NCBI GenBank assembly: GCA_902521675.1
Contig: CABYSP010000002.1
Span: 32,259-96,258, forward strand
Origin: an uncultured Pelagibacteraceae bacterium
GTDB lineage: Bacteria; Pseudomonadota; Alphaproteobacteria; Pelagibacterales; Pelagibacteraceae
Length of the DNA: 64,000 bases
Reading direction: 5' to 3'
Below are positions 53,372-64,000 of this stretch, one piece after another. The notes under the pieces are model-generated. The model was not told the DNA's origin. It did no database searches and saw only the letters and a program-made list of their open reading frames with translations. The position numbers and the translations under genes were made by a program. The stretch's first letter is position 1. Each line of letters begins with the position of its first letter.

Positions 53372-55239
53372 GCTATATGCTTAATAGACTTTCTTTTGAC
53401 ATGTGACAACAAAATATATACAGCGGCAGGAGTTATTCCGTCAATTCTTAGAGCTTGACCCATTGTTTTGGGCTTAATTTCTTTAAATTTTGCTTTTACC
53501 TCATTAGATAAACCTGATAGCCCGTCATAATTGATTTTATCTGGAATAATTAGGTTTTCGTCCCTCTTAAATGCTAAAATATCAGCTTTTTGCTTCTTCA
53601 AATATCCTCTGTAATGAGCGTTAATTTCCACTTGTTCATCAATATCTTTGCTAAAAAAAGGTATATCAGACCATATTTCCCTAATTTTACTCATATTTAC
53701 ACTTTTTTGAGTTAAAACTTCGCTAGATGATCTCAATATTCCGTCTTTTGCTATTTTTATTCCAAATTGCTCAGCCTTAGAGGGTGAAATCATTGAATTT
53801 CTCATTTTTAAATTTATTTGACTAATTTGCTCAAATTTACTCAAATATACTGCTTTTCTCTCATTGCTTATTAGACCAATTTCTATTCCCTTTGCAGTTA
53901 ATCTTTGATCAGCATTATCAGATCTCAAACTCAATCGGTATTCTGCTCTTGATGTAAACATACGGTATGGCTCTGCCACTCCTTTAGTCACCAGATCATC
54001 GATCATTACTCCAATGTAAGCGTCAGATCTATCAAGTATAAATGGTTCCAATTTTTTAACAGACAAGGCGGCATTTATTCCAGCTATAAGGCCTTGTGCA
54101 GCAGCTTCCTCATATCCAGTTGTCCCGTTAATTTGACCGGCAAGATAAAGATTGCTTATCTTCTTGGTTTCAAGAGTTAGGAATAGTTCACGTGGATCTA
54201 TATAATCATATTCTATCGCGTATCCTGGTCTTAATATAGTAACATTATTTAAACCATTGATATTGTTGCATATTTCTTGTTGTATCTCAGCTGGAAGTGA
54301 TGTGGAGATACCATTTGGGTAAATTGTGTGGTCATTTAGACCTTCTGGTTCTAAAAATATCTGGTGACGAACTTTATCTGCAAATTTTACTATCTTATCT
54401 TCTATAGAAGGACAATATCTTGGGCCCACTCCTTTTATACTTCCTGAATACATAGCACTCTTAGATAAATTCTTTTCTATAATTTTATGAACCTTCTCAT
54501 TTGTATAAGTCATTCGGCATGAAACTTGTTTGTTCAAATTTTTTTTTGTTAAGAATGAGAAAAAATAAGGATCGTTATCTGCAAATTGTTCCTCTAGATT
54601 TTCAAAGTTAATTGTTCTTGCGTCCAGCCTTGGTGGTGTTCCAGTTTTTAATCTTCCTATTTTAAAATCATATTTAGCCAATTGTTCAGTTAAACCTGTA
54701 GAAGGTTTTTCATCGTACCTACCAGCAGGAGTTTTTTCATCACCTATATGTATCAAACCATTCAAAAAAGTCCCTGTTGTAAGTATTATCTTATTAGAAA
54801 GAACTTTCTTTCCTTCTTTAGTTTCAAATCCACTTATTGAATTTTTATTAAAAATAAACCTTATAACAGGATCAGAAAAAATGCTTAAATTACAATAGTT
54901 TAGCAATTTTTCTTGCATATATTTACGATATAGTGATCTATCCGATTGAGTTCTTGGTCCTCTGACTGCTGGCCCTCTACTTCTATTTAACAATCTAAAT
55001 TGTATACCTGACTTATCTGCTACATCTCCCATAACACCATCAAGAGCATCTATTTCTCTAACTAAATGACCTTTACCCAAACCTCCTATTGCCGGATTAC
55101 AAGACATCTCACCGATAGTTTCTATTTTATGAGTAAATAGGGCAGTGCTCACTCCTAGACGAGCAGAAGCTGCTGCAGCTTCACATCCAGCGTGACCTCC
55201 TCCAATTACAACGACATCAAATGACAAATCATTTTTCAT
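53368..55239 (-). CDS. mnmG: tRNA uridine-5-carboxymethylaminomethyl modification enzyme MnmG
   Basis: [46 protein letters not shown]. Confidence 0.98.
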   Translation of the reverse strand: MKNDLSFDVVVIGGGHAGCEAAAASARLGVSTALFTHKIETIGEMSCNPAIGGLGKGHLVREIDALDGVMGDVADKSGIQFRLLNRSRGPAVRGPRTQSDRSLYRKYMQEKLLNYCNLSIFSDPVIRFIFNKNSISGFETKEGKKVLSNKIILTTGTFLNGLIHIGDEKTPAGRYDEKPSTGLTEQLAKYDFKIGRLKTGTPPRLDARTINFENLEEQFADNDPYFFSFLTKKNLNKQVSCRMTYTNEKVHKIIEKNLSKSAMYSGSIKGVGPRYCPSIEDKIVKFADKVRHQIFLEPEGLNDHTIYPNGISTSLPAEIQQEICNNINGLNNVTILRPGYAIEYDYIDPRELFLTLETKKISNLYLAGQINGTTGYEEAAAQGLIAGINAALSVKKLEPFILDRSDAYIGVMIDDLVTKGVAEPYRMFTSRAEYRLSLRSDNADQRLTAKGIEIGLISNERKAVYLSKFEQISQINLKMRNSMISPSKAEQFGIKIAKDGILRSSSEVLTQKSVNMSKIREIWSDIPFFSKDIDEQVEINAHYRGYLKKQKADILAFKRDENLIIPDKINYDGLSGLSNEVKAKFKEIKPKTMGQALRIDGITPAAVYILLSHVKRKSIKHIA

Positions 55240-55356
55240 AATCCAAATCTATATGTGATTATATAATTTACAAGATAGGCTTATTTTTTTGTTAATAAAC
55301 CCTATTTTTCAACGTTTTTTGAAAAAAAAAGTGTAAAAAACCAGTAAAGAAGGGTA

Positions 55357-56688
55357 TTACTTGCCTATACAAAAATCGTTGAAAATACTACCCAATATCT
55401 CCTCTACATCAACTTTTCCGACTATCATACCTAAATGTCTTGTAGCTAATCTTAAATCTTCTGCAGCTTTATCGAAATCTTCGATTTCTTTTTTTTGATT
55501 AAAGTTATTTAGATAATCCAAACACTGTTGCAGATGTTGCCTGTGTCTCTCTCTTGTAATTAAAATATCATCAGTTGTAATAAATTTGTTTTTTAAATTG
55601 TTTTTTATTTTTAAAATCAATTCTTCAATGTTTTTATTTTCTTTTATTGAAATTAAAACATGATTTGTTTTTTTAATTTCTGGATCAATATCCTTTTCTA
55701 AAAGATCAGACTTATTTATTACTAAAATTGCATTTTCATGTAACAAATCCTTCAAAAGATCAGTAAAATTAAGGCTTTTTGCGTCAACCACAACAAGCTT
55801 TAAATCTGCTTCTTCAGCTCTATTTAGGGATAATTTAATACCTTTTTTCTCTATCTCATCTTTTGAATCTCTTATTCCAGCGGTGTCAGAAATTATAACT
55901 GGGTAACCATCTATATTAAGATGGGTTTCAATTACGTCTCTAGTTGTACCAGCAATTTCAGAAACTATTGCTACTTCTCGATTAGATAGATGATTCATTA
56001 AGCTAGATTTACCAGCATTAGTTGGTCCTAAAATAGCAATTTTAAAACCTTCTCTAATTCTTTCTCCAACTTTTTGATCGTTTAATATTTTTTTAATTTT
56101 ATTTATTACTTCATCTGAACTATTTTTGATTTCATCTAAAATATTATTAGGCAGATCTTCCTCAGGAAAATCAATTTTAGCTTCAACATGCGATAGAATT
56201 TTTAAAAGTTTTTCCCTAAGAAAATTAAATGTATCTGCTGACTTGCCATTCATGATTTTAATAGCTTGTTGTCTTTGGATTTCAGTTTCTGATGAAATCA
56301 AATCAGCAATACTTTCTGCTTTAAGTAAATTTATTTTTCCATTTTGAAATGCTAGTTTTGTAAATTCACCTGGCTCAGCTAATCTACAATTTTCTATATC
56401 TGAAAGAGAGGAGTGTAAGGCATCCACAACAGCTTTGCTGCCATGAACTTGAATTTCAGCCATATCTTCGCCTGTGTAGCTCTCAGGGCCAGGAAACCAA
56501 AGGATTAATCCCTCATCAATCAGCTCAGAAGTGTTGATTTTATTGATTTTTCTTAATGTTGCTACTCTTGGCTTAGGGGGCTCCTTGCCAGTTAAAAGAT
56601 TTATTACTTTTGAGGTTTCTTGCCCCGAGAGTCTTATAACAGCCACTCCTGATATTCCAGGTCCCGATGAAAGAGCATATATTGTCAT
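55357..56688 (-). CDS. mnmE: tRNA modification GTPase MnmE
   Basis: GPTNAGKSSLMNHL, DTAGIRDS, C-terminal CIGK. Confidence 0.98.
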   Translation of the reverse strand: MTIYALSSGPGISGVAVIRLSGQETSKVINLLTGKEPPKPRVATLRKINKINTSELIDEGLILWFPGPESYTGEDMAEIQVHGSKAVVDALHSSLSDIENCRLAEPGEFTKLAFQNGKINLLKAESIADLISSETEIQRQQAIKIMNGKSADTFNFLREKLLKILSHVEAKIDFPEEDLPNNILDEIKNSSDEVINKIKKILNDQKVGERIREGFKIAILGPTNAGKSSLMNHLSNREVAIVSEIAGTTRDVIETHLNIDGYPVIISDTAGIRDSKDEIEKKGIKLSLNRAEEADLKLVVVDAKSLNFTDLLKDLLHENAILVINKSDLLEKDIDPEIKKTNHVLISIKENKNIEELILKIKNNLKNKFITTDDILITRERHRQHLQQCLDYLNNFNQKKEIEDFDKAAEDLRLATRHLGMIVGKVDVEEILGSIFNDFCIGK

Positions 56689-56737
56689 AAATAATTATTA
56701 TAGCTTTGTATTTCTTGAAATTATATAATTTTTTCAA

Positions 56738-57583
56738 ATGATTATATGGCTAGCCTCATACCCCAAAAGTGGGAACACTTGGGTAAGATCAATGATAGCT
56801 GCTTTAATTCATTCGAATGATGGGGTTTTTAATTTTGAACTTTTAAAAAATATCCAACAGTTCCCCGAAAAAAAATTTTTTAAAGATATTATAAATGATT
56901 TTAGTAATTTTGATGAAATAAAACAAAATTGGATAGAGGCTCAAGAAAGAATTAACTTAAATAATCAAATTAATTTATTTAAAACTCACCAGGGTAAATA
57001 TACGGTAGGTGAGCACAACTTTACAAATAATGATAACACACTTGGGGTAATTTATGTTGTTAGAGACCCAAGAAACCTGATTAAATCTATCTCAAATCAT
57101 TTTACACTTGATTTAGAAAAATCTTATAATTTTTTAACATCGCCTGAAATTATTGGTAATGGTAAAAGTTGGTCTGAAAGGCAAGATGGTATGTATAATT
57201 TATTAGGAAGATGGAATGATCATTATAGATCATGGACAAGGGTCAAAGATAATCTTTTATTAGTCAAATATGAAAATTTGATTTTAGATCCAAAAAATGA
57301 ATTAGTAAAAATAATTAAATTTTTAAAAAAATTTATAAATTTTGAAACTAATGAAAACAAAAATAATAAAATTTTAGAGACAACTTCTTTTGAAAATTTG
57401 AAAAAGATGGAAAATAAAGGTCTTTTCAAAGAAAATGTATTAAACAAACAAACAAAGAGTAAGGTGAATTTTTTTCACTTAGGACCAGAGAATAACTGGC
57501 AGAATTTATTAGATGAAAAAATGACTAAGGATATTGAAAAAAAATTTAAAAATGAAATGAAAGAGTTAGATTATATTAATTAA
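56738..57583 (+). CDS. Sulfotransferase-domain protein
   Basis: [20 protein letters not shown] (PAPS-binding), [19 protein letters not shown]. Confidence 0.9.
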   Translation: MIIWLASYPKSGNTWVRSMIAALIHSNDGVFNFELLKNIQQFPEKKFFKDIINDFSNFDEIKQNWIEAQERINLNNQINLFKTHQGKYTVGEHNFTNNDNTLGVIYVVRDPRNLIKSISNHFTLDLEKSYNFLTSPEIIGNGKSWSERQDGMYNLLGRWNDHYRSWTRVKDNLLLVKYENLILDPKNELVKIIKFLKKFINFETNENKNNKILETTSFENLKKMENKGLFKENVLNKQTKSKVNFFHLGPENNWQNLLDEKMTKDIEKKFKNEMKELDYIN

Positions 57584-58848
57584 GCAGGTTTATTCATTGA
57601 ATTAAAAAACTCTGCATTATTTTTAGTATCTTTTAATTTTGAGTTAATAAACTCAATTGCATCCATGGTCCCCATTGGAGCAATTATTCTTCTAAGAACA
57701 TTCATTTTTTGTAAGTCATTTTTATCAAATAAAAGCTCTTCTCTTCTTGTTCCTGATTTTGTTATATCAATGGCTGGATAAATTCTCTTATCTGCAATTT
57801 TTCTATCTAATATTGTTTCACTATTTCCTGTTCCCTTAAATTCTTCGAAAATTACTTCATCCATTCTGCTTCCTGTATCAATTAAAGCTGTAGAAATAAT
57901 TGTTAATGAACCACCTTCTTCAATATTTCTTGCTGCACCAAAAAATCTTTTAGGTCTCTGAAGTGCATTTGCGTCAACACCACCAGTTAAAACTTTTCCC
58001 GAACTAGGAATCACTGCATTATAGGCTCTTCCCAGTCTGGTTATAGAATCTAATAAAATTATAACATCTTTTTTATGTTCAGTTAATCTTTTGGCTTTTT
58101 CAATAACCATTTCAGCCACTGCAACGTGCCTTTGAGCTGGTTCGTCAAAAGTAGAGCTAATTACTTCGCCTTTTACAGTTCTTTGCATGTCGGTTACTTC
58201 CTCTGGACGTTCATCAATTAACAAAACCATAAGGTAGCATTCTGGGTAATTTTTAGCTATCGAGTTTGCAATACTTTGCAAAATCATTGTTTTTCCAGCT
58301 TTAGGTGGAGAAATAATTATAGATCTTTGTCCTTTGCCGATTGGGCTAACAAGGTCTATCAATCTTGGAGTTAAATCCTGTTTTTTTTCAACTTTTGTAG
58401 TTTCAACCTCCATCACCAATTGTTTATCTGGATATAGTGGGGTTAAATTATCAAATGCGATTTTGTGTCTTGCTTTTTCTGGTTCCTCAAAATTTATCTT
58501 ACTAACTTGCAATAATGCAAAATATCTTTCTCCTTCTTTAGGGGCCCTTACAGGCCCTTCAACTGTATCTCCTGTTCTTAAACCAAATTTTCTAATTTGA
58601 CTTGGGCTCACATATATATCATCTGGTCCTGGAAGATAATTTGACTCCATTGCTCTCAAAAAACCAAAGCCGTCTTGTAGTAACTGTAAAACACCTACAC
58701 CAGTAATTTCCTCTTTTTCAGCAACCTTTTTAAGAATTGCGAAAAGTATTTCCTGTTTTCTGAGTGTGCTAGCATTCTCAATACCAAGCTCTTCTGCTTG
58801 AGTAATAAGCTGTTCAGATGATTTTAGTTTTAGTTCTTGAATATTCAT
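57580..58848 (-). CDS. rho: Transcription termination factor Rho
   Basis: [32 protein letters not shown]. Confidence 0.98.
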   Translation of the reverse strand: MNIQELKLKSSEQLITQAEELGIENASTLRKQEILFAILKKVAEKEEITGVGVLQLLQDGFGFLRAMESNYLPGPDDIYVSPSQIRKFGLRTGDTVEGPVRAPKEGERYFALLQVSKINFEEPEKARHKIAFDNLTPLYPDKQLVMEVETTKVEKKQDLTPRLIDLVSPIGKGQRSIIISPPKAGKTMILQSIANSIAKNYPECYLMVLLIDERPEEVTDMQRTVKGEVISSTFDEPAQRHVAVAEMVIEKAKRLTEHKKDVIILLDSITRLGRAYNAVIPSSGKVLTGGVDANALQRPKRFFGAARNIEEGGSLTIISTALIDTGSRMDEVIFEEFKGTGNSETILDRKIADKRIYPAIDITKSGTRREELLFDKNDLQKMNVLRRIIAPMGTMDAIEFINSKLKDTKNNAEFFNSMNKPA

Positions 58849-58859
58849 GATTAATTTTT

Positions 58860-58875
58860 TGATAAGGACTTATCA
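58860..58875. repeat. Inverted repeat in rho leader
   Basis: TGATAAG-ga-CTTATCA perfect 7-bp arms just upstream of the rho start. Confidence 0.5.
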
Positions 58876-58914
58876 GATGATGTTAATATATATACTGCTG
58901 TTATTTTTTCAACC

Positions 58915-59349
58915 CTAGATTGGCTTAAAAATAGCTAAGAATACAACGAAAATTAAGATAACCGTGGGTATTTCATTAATAATTCTATAAAATTTTGCAG
59001 ATTTTGTGTTTGTAGAGTTTTTTAGAGCAACAAGACATTTTCCTAAATAGTCATTATATGCAGATAACAAAATCACCATGACAATCTTTATTTGAAACCA
59101 TAATTGAGAAAAAATGTCTATTCCATTTAGATAAATTAATACTAATCCGAAAACCCAAGTAAAAATCATCGCAGGTCGCATTATGTAAAAAAACAATCTT
59201 TTTTCCATAACCTCAAATATGTCTGTTGCTTCTTTTTTCTCTTTATTTTCAACATGGTAAACAAAAATTCTAGGAAGGTACAAAAGACCAGCCATCCAAG
59301 AAACAACCGCAATCAAATGTAAAGATTTAAATAATAAATACGAATTCAT
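58915..59349 (-). CDS. hemJ: Protoporphyrinogen oxidase HemJ
   Basis: LHLIAVVSWMAGLLYLPRIFVYH; MRPAMIFTWVFGL. Confidence 0.93.
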   Translation of the reverse strand: MNSYLLFKSLHLIAVVSWMAGLLYLPRIFVYHVENKEKKEATDIFEVMEKRLFFYIMRPAMIFTWVFGLVLIYLNGIDIFSQLWFQIKIVMVILLSAYNDYLGKCLVALKNSTNTKSAKFYRIINEIPTVILIFVVFLAIFKPI

Positions 59350-59352
59350 ATA

Positions 59353-60348
59353 TCAGGTATTTCTTTCAATTAAGGACTTTAGTAAAGTGATATGATCATT
59401 ATTGTCATTTAAACAGGGGACCATATCAAAATTTTCTCCTCCGGAATTTAAAAAACTTTCTTTAGCTTGAATTTGTATTTCTTCTAAGGTCTCTACACAA
59501 TCAGAGGCAAAACCTGGACAGATTGTAAGAACATTTTTCACACCCTCATTGGGAAGATTTTCTAAAGTCTTATCAGTATATGGTTGAAGCCATTCTTGCG
59601 GACCAAATCTTGACTGAAATGTAGTTTTGATTTTAATTGAACTAAATTTTTCTGAAATTAGTCTTGTTGTTTTGTGACAATAACAATGATAGGGATCACC
59701 TTTGTCAAAATATTTTTTAGGTATCCCGTGATAAGAAGCTATAATTAGATCTGGTTTCCAACTAATTTCATTTATTTTTTTATTAATCGAATTAACAATT
59801 GCATCAATATAAAATGGATCAGATTCATAATGAGGAATTATTTTTAAAGAAGGTTGCCACCTCATTTTCATTAAGGTTCTGTATACTTCATCACAAACAG
59901 TTGCTGTTGTAGCCGCAGCATATTGCGGGTAAAGAGGAAGTATGACTAAATTTTCACAACCCATTTCATGAAGTTTGTGAATCTTACTCTTAATACTAGG
60001 ATTTCCATATCTCATCGCAAAATCCAAAATGATGTTTTCTTTTGATAGTGCCTTTGAAATTTTCTCACTTTGTTTTTTAGTATAATAAAGAAGTGGTGAC
60101 ATATTTTCGTCTTTCATCCAAATTTCTTTATAAGCTTTAGCAGTTTTTGAGGGTCTGAAATTTAAAATAAACAAATTCAAAATAATTTGCCAAACTAACG
60201 GATTTACCTCAATAACCCTTCTATCGGAAAGAAATTCTCTTAAATATTTTCTTATATCAAACCAACTAGTAGAATCTGGCGTGCCTAAATTAATTATAAG
60301 TACGCCTGTTTTTCCAAATTTTATAGGAGGATGATTTTTTTCAATCAT
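59353..60348 (-). CDS. hemH: Ferrochelatase
   Basis: GVLIINLGTPDS, ASYHGIPKKYFDKGDPYHCYCHKT. Confidence 0.97.
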   Translation of the reverse strand: MIEKNHPPIKFGKTGVLIINLGTPDSTSWFDIRKYLREFLSDRRVIEVNPLVWQIILNLFILNFRPSKTAKAYKEIWMKDENMSPLLYYTKKQSEKISKALSKENIILDFAMRYGNPSIKSKIHKLHEMGCENLVILPLYPQYAAATTATVCDEVYRTLMKMRWQPSLKIIPHYESDPFYIDAIVNSINKKINEISWKPDLIIASYHGIPKKYFDKGDPYHCYCHKTTRLISEKFSSIKIKTTFQSRFGPQEWLQPYTDKTLENLPNEGVKNVLTICPGFASDCVETLEEIQIQAKESFLNSGGENFDMVPCLNDNNDHITLLKSLIERNT

Positions 60349-61349
60349 TTAAAATCTCTTACAGTTTTAATTAAATTTTCTACCATTTCTGGATTAGTCT
60401 CAGGCAAAATACCATGTCCAAGATTAAATATATAAGGATGATCTTTAAAGATTTCCAAATAATTAGAGGCTTCCTTTTTCAAAGTTTCTTTATCTGTTAA
60501 TAAAATTTTAGGGTCTAAACCGCCTTGAATAGGTATTTTAATATCTCTAAGTATTTTTTTAGGATCTACATTATAATCAATACTGACAGCGTCAGGTTTA
60601 ACAATGTCGCAAAATTCCTTATAATTTTTTACTTCTCTAGGGAAACATATCACTGGCACATTGAAAGATTTTACATAATTTACCAAATTTAAAGTTGGAG
60701 AATATACATAATTAGGCAAATCTTTTTCCTCTAACAAGCCTGCCCAACTATCAAAGATCTGAATTATATTTGCACCATTTTCAATTTGATTTTTTATGTG
60801 GGTCTTTAGAAATTTTTCAATAATTAATAAAATTCTATTTATTAGATACTCATCTTTAAAAAAATCTTTTTTCAAGTTTTTTTTTGGAGATTGTTGATTG
60901 ATCATATAAACCAATAATGTCCATGGAGCACCAACGAAACCTATGGTGTTTTTTTTGTTTAAAATATTGTCTGAACTAACTTTTTTTATTGCCTTATATA
61001 CTCGATGTATTTTTTCTACAAAATCAATTTCATCAATCTTGGTAATTTCATTTAGATTTAGTTCTCCTAATTTTGGTCCAAAATTTTTCTCAAACTCTAC
61101 TTTTTGACCCAAACCATATGGGAGCATTAAAATGTCTGAAAATATTATTGCAGCATCAAGATCAAATCTCTTCAAAGGTTGTAGAGTTATTTCAGATGAC
61201 AAATCGTCATTCAAACATAAATTTATAAAGTTGGAATTTTCTTTTCTAATTTCTCTAAATTCTGGTAAGTATCTTCCTGCTTGTCTCATAATCCATATAG
61301 GATTAAATGATGTGTCTTTATTAATTATTATCTTGTTCAAAGGTTTCAT
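60345..61349 (-). CDS. hemE: Uroporphyrinogen decarboxylase
   Basis: PIWIMRQAGRYLPEFRE, GFVGAPWTLLVYM. Confidence 0.98.
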   Translation of the reverse strand: MKPLNKIIINKDTSFNPIWIMRQAGRYLPEFREIRKENSNFINLCLNDDLSSEITLQPLKRFDLDAAIIFSDILMLPYGLGQKVEFEKNFGPKLGELNLNEITKIDEIDFVEKIHRVYKAIKKVSSDNILNKKNTIGFVGAPWTLLVYMINQQSPKKNLKKDFFKDEYLINRILLIIEKFLKTHIKNQIENGANIIQIFDSWAGLLEEKDLPNYVYSPTLNLVNYVKSFNVPVICFPREVKNYKEFCDIVKPDAVSIDYNVDPKKILRDIKIPIQGGLDPKILLTDKETLKKEASNYLEIFKDHPYIFNLGHGILPETNPEMVENLIKTVRDFK

Positions 61350-61615
61350 AAATAAGTATTATTAATTATTGTAGTTGTAATATATCATGTGAATAAAGGT
61401 GATTATTTTTTATAAACATTATATTCACAATTTACTAACATCTTATGATGTTAAAACTGTTTAAAATGAAGCTTTTTTATCATATTAATTTTTGTGAATT
61501 GTTTTACCCTGTTTATTATTAATGTTAATAAATAACAGTTTTTACAAGGTAGTTTTAAAAAATTTTAAATTATGTAATTAAATTAAAATAATACAAATTT
61601 ATTAACAATCTATTC
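61350..61615. other. Predicted chromosomal replication origin (oriC)
   Basis: Largest intergenic gap in the window, divergent hemE|ppsR, DnaA-box TGTGAATAA (61388-61396, = TTATTCACA) and ATATTCACA (61421-61429), AT-rich right side. Confidence 0.75.
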
Positions 61616-62443
61616 ATGAACAATACATTTCAAATATATCTAATCTCAGATTCAACTGGCGAGACTTTAGACAGAATATTCTTAGCATTAAAAGCTCAAT
61701 TTCTAAATATAGAATACAAAGTTCATTCTTACTCTTTTACGCGGACAGAAAATCAAATTTTAAAAATTTTGGAAGATGCAGAAAAAAATTCAAACGCAAT
61801 AATTTTATATACTATTGTCGATAATAACTTAGCTAAATATTTAGCAAATGTAAGCCAGGATAAAAAAATCCCATGTTTTGGTGTTCTTGGAAATTTGATT
61901 TTGAATTTTTCAAAAATTCTTAACCAAAAGGCCACTCATGAACCAAGTGGTCAACATATTTTAAACGAAGAATATTATGATAGAATTGAAGCAATTCAGT
62001 TTACAATGAATCATGATGATGGAAATTTAATAAATGAAGTACATAAATCAGACATTATTCTTGTGGGTGTAAGCAGAACTAGCAAAACCCCTACATCAAT
62101 TTATTTGGCCAATAAAGGATTTAAAACATCAAACATTCCTTTAGTAAATGAAAACTCATTGCCAGACACCCTTAAAAAAGATCCTAAAATGGTATGTGTA
62201 GTAGGATTAAGTACTGAACCAGAAAGATTAGCAGACTTAAGAAAGAACAGAATGAACTCTTTAAAAGAAACAGAAAATATTCAATATACAGATTTAGAAA
62301 ATATTAAAAAAGAGGTTTTGGAAGCAAAGAAAACATTTCAAAAATACAAATGGCCCCTAATAGATGTAACACGAAAGTCTGTAGAGGAAACAGCGGCCTC
62401 TATTATTAAAATTCACGAAATATATTCAAATAATGCTAAATAG
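61616..62443 (+). CDS. ppsR: PEP synthase/PPDK regulatory protein (kinase/pyrophosphorylase family)
   Basis: YLISDSTGETLDRIFLALKAQF, GVSRTSKTPTSIYLANKG. Confidence 0.97.
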   Translation: MNNTFQIYLISDSTGETLDRIFLALKAQFLNIEYKVHSYSFTRTENQILKILEDAEKNSNAIILYTIVDNNLAKYLANVSQDKKIPCFGVLGNLILNFSKILNQKATHEPSGQHILNEEYYDRIEAIQFTMNHDDGNLINEVHKSDIILVGVSRTSKTPTSIYLANKGFKTSNIPLVNENSLPDTLKKDPKMVCVVGLSTEPERLADLRKNRMNSLKETENIQYTDLENIKKEVLEAKKTFQKYKWPLIDVTRKSVEETAASIIKIHEIYSNNAK

Positions 62444-63017
62444 AATTATTCTTGCTTCAAAAAGTAAGGTTAGAAAAGAAATTTTAGATAAAAATAACAT
62501 TAAAAGCGATGTCATACCATCAAATGTTGATGAAGATATAGTTAAAAATAGTTTATTAAAAGAAAAAGCAAGTCCAGAAATTATATCTAAAAATTTAGCA
62601 GAATTAAAAGCAAATAAAGTGAGTTTAAAAAAAACCGATGAAATAGTTTTGGGGGCGGATAGTGTAATAGATCTAAACGGTGAATTAATATCAAAGCCAG
62701 AAACAAGAGAAGAGGCGTTGACAATATTAAAAAAGCTTAATGGAAAATCACATTTTTTAATTAGCTCAGTTTGTTTATCTAAAAATGGATCAATGATTTG
62801 GAATTATACCGATAAAGCTTCATTAACAATGAAAAATTTCTCTAATGAAGAATTAAAAAATTATTTATCTAAAATATCAGACGAAACGCTTTATGCGTAT
62901 AATGTTTATCAAATAGAAGGAGAAGGAAGAAATCTTTTTGCAACCATAGAAGGTGATGAGGATACAATTATGGGACTGCCTGTTAAAAAAATAAAGGAAT
63001 ACATGGAATCATTATAA
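62433..63017 (+). CDS. maf: Maf-like nucleotide pyrophosphatase
   Basis: ILASKSKVRKEIL, VLGADSVIDLNGE, GDEDTIMGLP. Confidence 0.94.
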   Translation: MLNRIILASKSKVRKEILDKNNIKSDVIPSNVDEDIVKNSLLKEKASPEIISKNLAELKANKVSLKKTDEIVLGADSVIDLNGELISKPETREEALTILKKLNGKSHFLISSVCLSKNGSMIWNYTDKASLTMKNFSNEELKNYLSKISDETLYAYNVYQIEGEGRNLFATIEGDEDTIMGLPVKKIKEYMESL

Positions 63018-63811
63018 TGAAAAAATATTTAGTTATTGGAAATCCCATTAATCATTCACTTTCCCCAAAACTTCATAATTATTGGTTAAAGCAAAATAAT
63101 ATTAATGCGACCTATGATAAAATAAAATTAGAAGAAAATGAAATTGAAACAACTATTCAAGATATAAAAAAACAAAAAATTGCTGGGTGCAATGTAACTG
63201 TTCCATTTAAAAAAATGGTAATTCCTTTTTTAGATAAATTGAGCTTGGAAGCAGAACAAACTCAGTCAGTAAATACAATTTTATTTAATAATGGAGATTT
63301 AATCGGACACAACACCGATATTGAGGGATTTTATAAAGCAATTGAAACTTTAAGATTCCCTTTAAAAAATAAAAAAGTTTTAATTATAGGTGCTGGCGGT
63401 GTTGTTCCTTCAATAATCTTTGCTTTAAAAAAAATGCACGTTTCTGAAATAAGTATTACAAATAGAACTGAAAAAAAAGCAGAGGACATAAAAAACCAAT
63501 TTAATAATATCATACTTACAAAATGGGGCGACTTACCTGAATTTGATATGGTGATAAATGCTACAAGTTTGGGATTAAATAATGAAAGCATAAAATTAAA
63601 TTTTTCTAAAGTTGGAAAAAATAAACTATTTTATGATGTAATTTATAATCCATCAGAAACAAGTTTTTTAAAAGAGGGCAAAAGATTGGGAAATATTGGT
63701 GAAAATGGCAAACTAATGTTTATATATCAGGCAATGGAAGCTTTTTATTTATGGCATGGTTTTAAACCAAAAGTTGATAATGAAATAATTGAACTTTTGA
63801 GAAATGATTAG
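63017..63811 (+). CDS. aroE: Shikimate dehydrogenase
   Basis: VIGNPINHSLSPKLHNYWL, CNVTVPFK, GAGGVVPSII. Confidence 0.97.
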   Translation: MKKYLVIGNPINHSLSPKLHNYWLKQNNINATYDKIKLEENEIETTIQDIKKQKIAGCNVTVPFKKMVIPFLDKLSLEAEQTQSVNTILFNNGDLIGHNTDIEGFYKAIETLRFPLKNKKVLIIGAGGVVPSIIFALKKMHVSEISITNRTEKKAEDIKNQFNNIILTKWGDLPEFDMVINATSLGLNNESIKLNFSKVGKNKLFYDVIYNPSETSFLKEGKRLGNIGENGKLMFIYQAMEAFYLWHGFKPKVDNEIIELLRND

Positions 63812-64000
63812 AATTGGAATTTTAGGAGTCATAGGATCTGGAAAAAGTTTTGTCGCAAAAAAATTTGGTTATCCTGTTTTTAATGCTGATTTTGAAGTTT
63901 CTGAACTGTATAAAAAAAATAAAAAATTATTTAATAATTTAAAACAAGTATTACCAAATCACATTTACTCTTTTCCTATAAATAAAAACGAAATTACTAA
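63804..64000 (+). CDS. coaE: Dephospho-CoA kinase (3' truncated by window end)
   Basis: MIRIGILGVIGSGKSFVAKKFGYPVFNAD P-loop; follows aroE as in other alphaproteobacteria. Confidence 0.92.
   Translation, partial: MIRIGILGVIGSGKSFVAKKFGYPVFNADFEVSELYKKNKKLFNNLKQVLPNHIYSFPINKNEIT

Noticed and set aside
54189-54194. CACGTG in mnmG considered as a second parS
   Set aside because: Flanking arms do not match parS consensus.
61451-61464. TTAA-N6-TTAA in predicted oriC as a CtrA box
   Set aside because: CtrA consensus uses N7 spacing (TTAA-N7-TTAAC); in such AT-rich DNA TTAA pairs are expected by chance.
1-64000. CRISPR arrays, phage/transposon modules, tRNA/rRNA genes, toxin-antitoxin pairs
   Set aside because: No direct-repeat/spacer pattern, transposase/integrase ORF, or recognisable RNA gene seen; intergenic gaps are mostly too short to hold them.

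Overview
Strongly AT-rich, very gene-dense alphaproteobacterial chromosome segment, consistent with SAR11/Pelagibacterales. It is mostly core genome: about 55 confident CDSs and no rRNA, tRNA, CRISPR array or mobile element that I can support. Main blocks, left to right: rpsT-mutM-ubiE-ubiB-coaBC-dut; an iron/peroxide block (DUF3501, Fe-S oxidoreductase, rubrerythrin, Irr); fabA-fabB-fabI; pnp/rpsO/rbfA/infB/nusA/metK/lnt/ybeY/phoH/miaB/fur/tsaB; murJ, maeB, dolP, rsmI, LpoA-like; grpE-dnaK-dnaJ; dapB-nth-PfkB kinase; porin; leuS-lptE-holA; and parB-parA-rsmG-mnmG-mnmE / rho-hemJ-hemH-hemE | ppsR-maf-aroE-coaE, the gene order that flanks oriC in alphaproteobacteria. Main observations beyond routine annotation: (1) a 39-aa ORF absent from the supplied ORF track (42919-43038, -) that looks like a minimal ArfA ribosome-rescue factor, ending right after the KKGKGSxxRK motif; (2) a predicted oriC with DnaA-box-like sites between hemE and ppsR; (3) a perfect 16-bp parS inside the 5' end of rsmG; (4) two ICE-like (Irr) operators, at the rubrerythrin operon and at irr itself; (5) several divergent gene pairs whose starts overlap, one sharing a palindromic ATGCAT as both start codons; (6) a stripped-down nusA-infB-rpsO-pnp region and a short TsaB. 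No wholly new multi-gene system is evident. All calls come from reading the sequence and from remembered family signatures; no searches were run.
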